Part shown: in pieces, positions 15,147-20,976 of the stretch
Position numbering within the stretch: the stretch's first letter is position 1
Layout of the letters: each line of letters begins with the position of its first letter
DNA from: Chrysochromulina parva
Lineage: Eukaryota; Haptophyta; Prymnesiales; Chrysochromulinaceae
Direction: 5' to 3'
DNA: 20,976 bases
Assembly (NCBI GenBank): GCA_002887195.1
Contig: PJAB01000770.1
Coordinates: 1-20,976, forward strand
Position numbers and translations under genes: made by a program
The notes under the pieces: generated by a model
Database searches by the model: none
What the model was told of the DNA's origin: nothing
Seen by the model: the letters and a program-made list of their open reading frames with translations, nothing else

Positions 15147-16997
15147 TCAATAGACTCGAGCACGAGATCGAGCATCTTGTACTAAATCTTCTGCACGCAC
15201 CGCATAGCGATACTCGAGGTCCTCACTCATCTCGCCTTCCTCCTCTCCTGGGGTCTTGCTTCCAGCTGTCTTGGTCTTGGTTACGCGACCTCGTGCTCGT
15301 CCTTCACGTTGCTGGTCCATGCTGGGCTTCCTGTTCTTCGCGCTACTGCTGGTGGTACCCTCTTTCCTTATGCGGCTCCATAAGAGAAGAGCGTCTAACT
15401 CTTGTCGAGTGGCCTGCGCATTGAGGCTGCCCTTGCGCTGCGAACGCCCACTAACCTCGTCCTCCTCCTCCTCTCCTGGGGTGAGCCGGTCAGGATCGAT
15501 TGGGCCGACTTTTCCGATCGTCCCCCAATCCGGGAGCTTCCAAAGGTGCTTGCATATGCGGCGGCGTAGCCGGTAGTGGTGGACCCCTGCCGAGATGCCC
15601 ACCTCGTCGTTCAGTTTCGAGAAGCCGCCCTCGTACACATCGCTGCCATTGATGTACAACTCCTCGCAAGTGGCCTTGCGCACGTAGGTCGGCGTCCTGT
15701 TGAAGTGCCTGAGCAGAAAGTGATTGTACGCAAGGTCTTCACCGTTGCCTCTCGTACTCGCAAGTGGCTCGGCATATCCGTCGAACTTGCGCAAGAACGC
15801 GTCGTTCACAAATCGTGAGGTAGAAGCGAACAATGTGAGCAGCACATTGAAAGGTGTTATGTGCCAATGATTGGTGTTCATCGGGTTACCTGGCGTTGTG
15901 TATCCGCGATCGGTGCAAACGCGCTTGTGGTGGCCGTACAGACCGATGGGCTCCATGAGCGCATGCAGTGCCAGCCGGCACACCTGCTTCTCGCATGGAA
16001 CTTCATCGTCGTCCAAATGGACGAGCACACTCTCACGAGCTCTAGAGGCCGCGACGAAGCGCGCCGCCGGTCCGTAGATCTGGTCCCAGCCGCCCATGTC
16101 CACAGCTGTCGTCTTCACGCCCGCCCGCGATCGAGCCTTGATCACGGCCGCGTTCTTTTCGAGCATCTCCTGCACTCTGACGACGCACGGATCTCGAGAC
16201 ACGATCATCACCTCGCCGATGCAACTCATCGAAGAAAGCTCTTTAACGAGCAGCGCCAGCCGGTCGACCCGCTTGCAGAGCGTGGGAACGATGACAGTCG
16301 CATACCCGCCAGTCTCCCTCATGTACTTCACCCACCACTCCGACTTCCGAGAGCGCTGGCTGATCATCTTCATCTCTGCACTTGCCAGCATCTTCCGCAC
16401 GTCGGCGCATTTGCCGCAGGTTCTGTCGCATCCCCACGTCTCGCACCTGCCGTCGTTCCTCAGCACACGACATTTGTCTCTCGGCTTCTCGTCCTTGCAC
16501 ATTGGGTCTGTAGAAGCCGGCATCTGATCATCGACCTCATCAAGCTCGCTCTTCTTGGGATCACACTTCCCGCAAGTGCGATCGCAGCCCCATAGATTGC
16601 TAGCGCACTCACCTGCGGCCTTTTTCCCAGAGCACTTGCCTGGAGGGCGAAGATCGCTGCAGCTAAAGCGAGTGCTATGCCAGAGTCGACGACCCTCGAG
16701 GTGCTGCCGCATTCCTTCGCCAGCTTTCGCTTCGGTCTCGATTCCGTCATCAGCTGCGCCGTCGCAGAGAGCAGCACCTCTCGAACAATCGTTCAGTCGG
16801 CGCCGATGCGTGATTGATATCCCAGACGCGGTACCAGTAGTCAACAAGAGAGCCAAGTCCTCTGCAGTGCTATCGTTCCATTTACGAAGCTTTTCTTCAA
16901 GCCTCGCTGGAGCTCCGAACCTTCTGATGGCAACGGCGGACGGCACGCTGCCGCTCACTCGTTCAGTGGCGGCTGCAAGCAGCGATAGACTGAGCAT
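15147..16997 (-). CDS. Secretory-pathway DxD glycosyltransferase (GT64/exostosin-like) with two N-terminal ShKT-type Cys-rich modules
   Basis: 616 codons from the ATG at 16997 to a stop at 15147; the frame opens further upstream only through a GTG. The N-terminus has a short hydrophobic stretch (MLSLSLLAAA) that may be a weak signal peptide. Two six-cysteine modules follow: C113-C122-C131-C138-C142-C145 and C167-C176-C185-C190-C194-C197, both ending GCDRTCGKC, the pattern of ShKT folds that act as extracellular binding modules in many non-toxin proteins. The catalytic part (about 230-480) starts with ATVIVPTLCKRVDRL, holds the metal-binding LDDDE (328-332), and has NGEDLAYNHFLLRHF (418-432), matching the C-terminal exostosin (GT64) layout. 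Donor and acceptor are unknown. The tail (500-616) is charged and repeats a TPGEEE motif at about 506 and 582. ER/Golgi location is inferred. No membrane anchor beyond the N-terminus is seen. Confidence 0.82.
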   Translation of the reverse strand: MLSLSLLAAATERVSGSVPSAVAIRRFGAPARLEEKLRKWNDSTAEDLALLLTTGTASGISITHRRRLNDCSRGAALCDGAADDGIETEAKAGEGMRQHLEGRRLWHSTRFSCSDLRPPGKCSGKKAAGECASNLWGCDRTCGKCDPKKSELDEVDDQMPASTDPMCKDEKPRDKCRVLRNDGRCETWGCDRTCGKCADVRKMLASAEMKMISQRSRKSEWWVKYMRETGGYATVIVPTLCKRVDRLALLVKELSSMSCIGEVMIVSRDPCVVRVQEMLEKNAAVIKARSRAGVKTTAVDMGGWDQIYGPAARFVAASRARESVLVHLDDDEVPCEKQVCRLALHALMEPIGLYGHHKRVCTDRGYTTPGNPMNTNHWHITPFNVLLTLFASTSRFVNDAFLRKFDGYAEPLASTRGNGEDLAYNHFLLRHFNRTPTYVRKATCEELYINGSDVYEGGFSKLNDEVGISAGVHHYRLRRRICKHLWKLPDWGTIGKVGPIDPDRLTPGEEEEDEVSGRSQRKGSLNAQATRQELDALLLWSRIRKEGTTSSSAKNRKPSMDQQREGRARGRVTKTKTAGSKTPGEEEGEMSEDLEYRYAVRAEDLVQDARSRARVY

Positions 16998-17563
16998 CAC
17001 GCAATCACCGTGTTGCGCATTGTGCGCAAACCAATGAGCACATGGAAAGGGTTCCGGATGAGAGACAGTGCGCCCGGGGCAGCGCTTTTTTTGAGCTCTT
17101 TCGACGGCGCGCGAGTGTATTGGCGAGGTTCGATGCACAACGCCGAACGCGCCGACGAGGAAGCAATGTGTGATCTGTGAACACGGCAACGTCACCACTG
17201 AGAACCAACCCGGTACGTCTACTAGACCGCATCTCACCGCATGTCTCCAAACCGCAAACCCCTACGAGCTACCAGCGTACGTAGAAAGAAGTATACACAT
17301 CACTCATCAGCTGTACTGCCTGTCCCCGCGTCGCCACGGTCCGCCTTCCCCGACTGGTGTGGCTGCCGCCGGGCGCCGCGCACACATGCGTTTGCTCTCG
17401 AGTGTGCAGTCTCCCCTCCTCACCACTCCAGCTGCGCGAGCCATGATTGAGCAGGAGCCGCCGGCACTCGACATGGTGTCACGTCGGTGCGTCCTTTGCC
17501 GCATTCCGTCGCAGTTTGCGCTGCCGGCCTCGCCGACCGCTGCAAACCGATCTGCGTGCTCGC
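16998..17563. other. Intergenic stretch of 566 bp, no gene seen
   Basis: It lies between the ATG of the glycosyltransferase and the stop of the membrane-protein gene, both on the minus strand, so it should include the glycosyltransferase promoter and leader. The glycosyltransferase frame is open to 17237 without an ATG. A plus-strand open stretch at 17170-17607 has no recognisable content and starts at a non-ATG codon. Confidence 0.45.
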
Positions 17564-18658
17564 TCAGAGTGCCTTGCTGCCCTTCGAGGGGGGCGTCGTG
17601 GCCTTGAGGAACATTTCGCCCGCGCATAGAGTCATGCGACGCGCCGTCTTCTTCACCTGCTTCATCTGGTATTTCACCTCGGGCCCACTCAGGCTGCCCG
17701 ACGCGTTGAGCGCGAGAAGGCCGAAGCCGAGCGTGACGAGCTTGGCCGACCATGAGAGGCAGTAGGCCCAGATCGAGAGGGCCGCAAACGCGACGAGTAT
17801 CCACAGCTCCCACAGCTTGGAGGCGTGCGAGCGCATCGTCTGCACCGTGCTCAGCTGCAGCGCCGCGTTGCGAGCGGCCAGTGCCCCTTCGGAGAGGGCG
17901 AAGTACGCCGTCTCGTTCTGGCAGAGCAGATGGTAGCCGCACGCGACGTTGACCGCCGCGAAGAGGAGCAACGGTGCTGAGATGTACGCGAGGAGCTGCG
18001 ACGTCACCGCGAAGCTGACGGCGACGGCGAGTGCCTTTTTTGGGTCGTGCGCCTCGATGACGTCCTGGTATGCCTCGAGTGCGAGATTGATCGCACGCAC
18101 CATTTGAGGGACGAAGGACTCCACGTCGTGCTCCGTGAAAGGCGCGCGCTTGGTCGTCGGGGTGCCAAATGCGGAGCGGGCGGAGAAGCCGAAAATGGCC
18201 CAGACGCCAACCCAGAGCAGCGGTGAAAGGAAGGAGAAGGACGTGAATGAGAGCAGGTACGTGGTCCACGCGAGGGCCATCGGGATGGTAACGTCCGAGT
18301 CGCGCGCCATGCTCGCCCAGACCTTGACCTTGGCAAGCTGAGCCGACGCCATGCCGGCACTCGGGAGATGGGCCGTGTCCACGGGCGCCTCCTCTGCACA
18401 CTGAGAGTGACCGTAACGAGCAGGGGCGGTGGGCGGAGCGGGCTCCTCCGACGGGGTGGGCGGCGGCGGAGGCTCCACTGGCTCAAGTCCATAGTCGGGC
18501 TCCTCGGGAGGTTCCTCGAGCTTGGACAAGTGGCCCATTCCCGCGCCGAGCGTGTTGGTTCTGTCGGACAGCATCCTGAATTCTGGCGGACTGCCGGGTC
18601 TGCCCTTTGAGTCGTGCAGTAGTCGAGCGGCAATTTCTTCTAGTTCACAGTCATTCAT
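17564..18658 (-). CDS. Multi-pass membrane protein with reticulon-like hydrophobic hairpins
   Basis: 364 codons from the ATG at 18658 to a stop at 17564; the frame is open to 18754 but only via a GTG. The N-terminal 110 residues are acidic and Pro-rich (EPVEPPPPPTPSEEPAPP region, about 59-75) and likely cytosolic and disordered. Three long hydrophobic segments follow at about 124-158, 206-240 and 282-316; each is about 35 residues, longer than a normal transmembrane helix. A wedge-like hairpin of this length with a W..M..DS lead-in (114-121) resembles reticulon-homology domains that curve ER tubules. The similarity is structural and weak in sequence; another ER or plastid-envelope protein is possible. 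The C-terminus is basic (KQVKKTARR, about 333-341), and ends KGSKAL. The next ATG, at 18574, is an alternative start. Confidence 0.68.
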   Translation of the reverse strand: MNDCELEEIAARLLHDSKGRPGSPPEFRMLSDRTNTLGAGMGHLSKLEEPPEEPDYGLEPVEPPPPPTPSEEPAPPTAPARYGHSQCAEEAPVDTAHLPSAGMASAQLAKVKVWASMARDSDVTIPMALAWTTYLLSFTSFSFLSPLLWVGVWAIFGFSARSAFGTPTTKRAPFTEHDVESFVPQMVRAINLALEAYQDVIEAHDPKKALAVAVSFAVTSQLLAYISAPLLLFAAVNVACGYHLLCQNETAYFALSEGALAARNAALQLSTVQTMRSHASKLWELWILVAFAALSIWAYCLSWSAKLVTLGFGLLALNASGSLSGPEVKYQMKQVKKTARRMTLCAGEMFLKATTPPSKGSKAL

Positions 18659-18858
18659 GAACCCAACGGAAGCGGTTAAGGTAAACGTTGTTTGATGTTT
18701 AGAAGCGCCTTGACTTACTTCACAGTTCACAGGGGTTGTTGGGGGCAATTCCACATGGACCCACGACCGCTCAGGAGGGCCGGCCAGCGCAGCGCGACCC
18801 CTACTCGCCGAACTGCAGCCAGGTGACGACGCCCTTCTCGCTATCGAGAATATAGCCG
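18659..18858. promoter_or_regulatory. Divergent promoter region between membrane-protein and ankyrin genes
   Basis: 200 bp lie between the divergent ATGs at 18658 (-) and 18859 (+). The left part (18660-18730) is AT-richer than the genes. It includes a minus-strand GTAAGT (18718-18713), a strong donor consensus, which may mark a leader intron. The right part contains the upstream copy of the 76-bp-period duplication. Confidence 0.4.
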
Positions 18859-18936
18859 ATGTCCTTGCCGACCCCCCTACTCGCCGAACTGCAGCCAGGT
18901 GACAGCGCCCTTCTCGCTATCGAGAATTTGGCCGAT
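18801..18936 (+). repeat. Tandem duplication, 60-bp copies with 76-bp period, across the ankyrin gene start
   Basis: Copy 1 is 18801-18860 and copy 2 is 18877-18936; 56 of 60 bases match and there are no indels. Both begin ctactcgccgaactgcagcc. All four differences fall in two codons of the LLAELQPGD frame (Asp to Ser; Ile to Leu). The 76-bp period is not a multiple of three, so the two copies lie in different frames. The ATG used by the ankyrin ORF (18859) begins at the last two bases of copy 1. Confidence 0.95.
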
Positions 18937-19677
18937 CTTCAGCTCCAAAATCTTGAGTTAGACGATGAGGATACGGACTCGTTCGTGTTGGGGTCGGATG
19001 ATGAGGATGACTCGCCATGTTTCCCGGCGCTGTATGCTGCGATTGCTGGCCCGAGGGGCACGGTCGGCAGGCACGGCGACAACGAGCCGATCGTGCGCGC
19101 GCTGCTGGATGCCGAACCTGCAGCCGTGAACTTACGCACCGTGCAAGGCTGGACACCGCTTATGGTGTCTGGCAGCACAGGCCAGCCAGGAATCATGCGG
19201 CTGCTGCTCCGTCATGGCGCCAACCCCGATGACCGCGACACGGCCGGCAATCGCGTGGCAGATTGGACGCGACATTGCGTAAAAGGCTTTGACGATGACA
19301 TTGTGCTTGAGATGGAGCTGCACGATGGCCACAGAGAATGCCTGGCCATCCTTGAAGCGGTGGAACAGCTTTGGTCGCCAGCGTCGCACGCGCTGTATCC
19401 GCACTGGGCGCGCGAGCGATGCGTAGAACTCCTCAGGCTTGGCTACTTGCTCTCGCTGCAGCCGCGAGGGCAAGGGAACGAGGGCGCCGAACCACCCATC
19501 TACACGCTCGGGCGTGGCTTTGCCGACGTGTGGGTGGCTGCCGTTTTACCCTTGGCGGTTGAACGTGCGCCTCTCGCCCCGCCATGGTGGCACCTCAGCT
19601 CCATATCAGAGAGCGCCTCGACTCTTCCAGCTGGGCTTCAGCTCGACGGCGCAGAAGGCCTTTTACTTCTAAGCTGA
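18859..19677 (+). CDS. Ankyrin-repeat protein
   Basis: 272 codons from the ATG at 18859 to the TGA at 19677. Two ankyrin repeats are visible: about 56-92 (PALYAAIAG...EPIVRALLDAEPAAVNLR) and 97-129 (GWTPLMVSGS...IMRLLLRHGANPDDRD); a third degenerate repeat may follow (130-168). An acidic stretch precedes them (33-52). After the repeats comes WSPASHALYPHWARERCVELLRLGYLLS (171-198) and later FADVWVAAVLPLAVE (221-235). I recall similar blocks in ankyrin proteins of haptophytes and other algae, where they look like a short helical, F-box- or SOCS-like end; that is unverified. Ankyrin repeats bind partner proteins; no enzymatic function is expected. The C-terminal eight codons are formed by the left arm of the hairpin at 19653. 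The N-terminus appears to have been remodelled by the upstream duplication. Confidence 0.82.
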   Translation: MSLPTPLLAELQPGDSALLAIENLADLQLQNLELDDEDTDSFVLGSDDEDDSPCFPALYAAIAGPRGTVGRHGDNEPIVRALLDAEPAAVNLRTVQGWTPLMVSGSTGQPGIMRLLLRHGANPDDRDTAGNRVADWTRHCVKGFDDDIVLEMELHDGHRECLAILEAVEQLWSPASHALYPHWARERCVELLRLGYLLSLQPRGQGNEGAEPPIYTLGRGFADVWVAAVLPLAVERAPLAPPWWHLSSISESASTLPAGLQLDGAEGLLLLS

Positions 19678-19807
19678 GCACCTGAGCTGCATCTGAGCAT
19701 ATGGTTCCTTGAGGTGCACCTCCTGGGCTCAGGAACCACTACGCACTAGTGATGCTCAGATGCAGCTGACGAGCTCAGTTGCTCAGCTTAGAAGTAAAAG
19801 GCCTTCT
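19653..19807. repeat. Large imperfect inverted repeat (hairpin, 54 paired bases)
   Basis: The arms pair as follows: 19653-19680 with 19780-19807 (28 bp, perfect), 19682-19688 with 19772-19778, 19689-19700 with 19752-19763 (12 bp, perfect), and 19703-19709 with 19731-19737. An 8-base bulge (19764-19771) and a larger one (19738-19751) are on the right arm. The apical loop carries a 12-bp palindrome, gaggtgcacctc (19711-19722). The ankyrin stop codon is inside the left arm. Flanks do not show an obvious target-site duplication. Confidence 0.95.
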
Positions 19808-20381
19808 GGGAGACCCTCCCCCCCCCGCTACATATGTACCATTATCCATTACCGCCGAGACCAGTGAGCCTGGGCGCTGTCCGCTGTGGAGAGGGGGGGC
19901 GGGGGTCGATCTGTTCAATGACGGCTACAGCTCCATCCCTAACCGAACCGCAGAGAACCGTCACCGCGCCTACTGGCCTACTCAGCGATTGCCACATCTT
20001 CGCGCGACTCGCCGCGCGCTAAAATGAGCGCTTACCGGGTGCCTCGATGCCTCAATCTGAGCGTGGACACGACAGGGACCTCTCGCACGTTCCGTTCGGT
20101 TGGGTTCAAATGTCACGCAATTGGTAAAATCTATTTCATAAGAGTAAAGACAAAAAGTTCAAAAAAGCTAACCACGAGGGCGCGAGGCGTCCAGGAGGGT
20201 GGGCACACGACAGGGTTGGACGTAGGTTGGACGTTGGAGGCTGCGTGCTGAGGGTGTGGGCTTCTTCGCACATAGCATCATCGCAGCCCCGACCCCGGGC
20301 GTTCCGCACTTCGGCTCCAACCGGTTTCTCCGCCCACCCTCGCCTAACCCTCGCCGCCGGCCTGACGCCTGATGTCCTGTC
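19678..20381. other. Gene-poor spacer of about 700 bp
   Basis: The left end holds the right arm of the hairpin. Then come a C-run (nine Cs, 19818-19826) and a purine-rich G-run ggagagggggggcggggg at 19888-19905, which are partly complementary. The rest (19910-20381) shows only short ORFs of no recognisable character. It should include the 3' UTRs of the ankyrin gene (+) and of the ATPase gene (-), which converge here. An AT-rich patch lies at 20110-20170. Confidence 0.5.
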
Positions 20382-20976
20382 TCACGCGCTCCTCGCTCGT
20401 CGCACGTCGTCGAGCGCCTTCTCGGCCTCCTTCGCACGCACCTCTGCCTCCATGGCACGTTCCTCCGCCGCCGTGGCTCGCTCCTCCGCCGCCATGGCTC
20501 GCGCCTCCAGCTCCTCTTGCTTAGTTCGGCTTCCCGCCATGGCAAACTCGACCGGGTGGGTCTTCTTGGCCAATCCGAGCACGACCGCCGCCGCAGCCTC
20601 AAGCTTTTCGCCAAAGCCGCCCTGACCATTCCCCACCACCTGCTGATTGGGGTGCGCTTTCCAACACTCGCGCATCTTGACGTCCAGCGCAACCGCTTTC
20701 TCCGGCGTCTCATGCCGGATCACCACATTGCCCGAATCGTCCTTGACCGTGCCGTACTTGTAGTACTCGGTCGCGCCGTCGGCTGCCGTCACCATGTGAA
20801 GCACTCCGTCATAGCGGTTGAGGAGATAAGATTCTGTCACGCCCTTTTTCACGAAGCCAGTGTCCGTGTACGTGCTGTCCAATTCGTTCAGTACGCGCGC
20901 CCACGTCGCCTCGTCCATGTAGCCTTTGGGGTCGAGCAAGCCGCGGTCAAAGATGATGATCGAGGGCCGCCCAGTG
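20382..20976 (-). CDS. P-loop ATPase/kinase-like protein (AAA_28-type), C-terminal part with coiled coil (partial, N-terminus off window)
   Basis: The minus-strand frame is open from the right edge to the TGA at 20382, giving 197 codons. No start lies in the window; the N-terminal P-loop, if present, is outside it. The visible start TGRPSIIIFDRGLLDPKGYMD (a Walker B-like strand plus DRG) followed by LLNRYDGVLHMVTAADGA, then VRHETPEKAVALDVKMRECW-type sequence (I read VVIRHETPEKAVALD), matches my memory of AAA_28/NadR-like P-loop proteins, which phosphorylate or bind nucleotides; their substrate varies. After about residue 145 a coiled coil of RAxxAEE heptads (150-190) ends the protein, coded by a 21-bp-period repeat at about 20461-20502. 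The coiled coil may mediate oligomerisation. The match is by pattern only. Confidence 0.7.
   Translation of the reverse strand, partial: TGRPSIIIFDRGLLDPKGYMDEATWARVLNELDSTYTDTGFVKKGVTESYLLNRYDGVLHMVTAADGATEYYKYGTVKDDSGNVVIRHETPEKAVALDVKMRECWKAHPNQQVVGNGQGGFGEKLEAAAAVVLGLAKKTHPVEFAMAGSRTKQEELEARAMAAEERATAAEERAMEAEVRAKEAEKALDDVRRARSA

Noticed and set aside
15147..16997. Secreted toxin gene, because of ShKT-like cysteine patterns
   Set aside because: The modules are part of a large glycosyltransferase; ShKT folds are common in non-toxin proteins, and there is no toxin precursor layout.
17170..17607. Plus-strand open frame in the gap between the glycosyltransferase and membrane-protein genes
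   Set aside because: It starts at a non-ATG codon and shows no recognisable composition or domain.
17307..18401. 364-codon minus-strand frame overlapping the membrane-protein gene
   Set aside because: It is rich in Arg, Gly, Pro and His as expected for an out-of-frame reading of GC-rich coding DNA, while the other frame has clear membrane segments.
20104..20116. tRNA B-box-like gggttcaaat
   Set aside because: No matching A box, acceptor stem or cloverleaf could be built around it; similar ggttcga matches near 5949 and 11075 fail for the same reason.
20227..20625. Plus-strand frame of about 130 codons opposite the ATPase coiled coil
   Set aside because: Its content is the antisense of Ala/Glu/Arg heptads, and the minus frame continues through the window edge with recognisable motifs.
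1..20976. Bacterial operon or prophage origin for the window
   Set aside because: Eukaryote-specific families, wide intergenic spacing with microsatellites, lack of ribosome-binding sites and a plastid-targeting leader all argue for nuclear algal DNA.

Overview
The window looks like nuclear DNA of a GC-rich, gene-dense, intron-poor eukaryote, most probably a unicellular alga with a secondary red-type plastid; a haptophyte is my best guess. It holds eukaryotic families (voltage-gated K+ channel with S1-S6, Bmt2-type rRNA methyltransferase, lambda-like family X DNA polymerase, MYND finger, C2 plus coiled coil, reticulon-like membrane protein, ankyrin repeats). It also holds a bacterial-type ribosomal protein L4 that begins with a signal peptide followed by a transit-like, Ala-rich leader. 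Genes are single long ORFs on both strands without operon logic, and several pairs are divergent with 119-200 bp between start codons.

Layout, left to right. 1-1804 (-): KCNH/EAG-like K+ channel, C-terminus off the left edge. 2150-4282 (-): Gln/Pro/Ala-rich low-complexity protein ending in a CxxC...CxxC knuckle. 4454-6061 (+): class I methyltransferase with an NPPF motif. 6411-7178 (-): plastid-targeted ribosomal protein L4. 7368-9023 (-): DNA polymerase lambda-like enzyme with a duplicated novel N-terminal motif. 9143-10912 (+): Bmt2-like 25S rRNA methyltransferase. 11162-12493 (-): MYND zinc-finger protein, with a pentanucleotide repeat upstream. 12710-14728 (-): C2-like plus coiled-coil protein. 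15147-16997 (-): glycosyltransferase with two ShKT-type Cys-rich modules. 17564-18658 (-): three-hydrophobic-segment, reticulon-like membrane protein. 18859-19677 (+): ankyrin-repeat protein whose 5' end carries a frame-breaking 76-bp duplication and whose stop codon lies inside a 155-bp hairpin. 20382-20976 (-): C-terminal part of a P-loop (AAA_28-like) protein ending in a coiled coil, continuing off the right edge.

The genes do not form one pathway. Three are informational (plastid L4, rRNA methyltransferase, repair polymerase); the rest are channel, membrane, secretory or scaffold proteins. I see no convincing new multigene system. The most unusual items are the large hairpin at 19653-19807, the duplication at the ankyrin 5' end, the duplicated FW...LLPW motif on the polymerase, and the ShKT-glycosyltransferase fusion. 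Start codons were checked base by base: several ORFs can be extended upstream only through non-ATG codons, and for those I chose the first in-frame ATG. No transcript evidence is available, so introns and true starts remain inferred.
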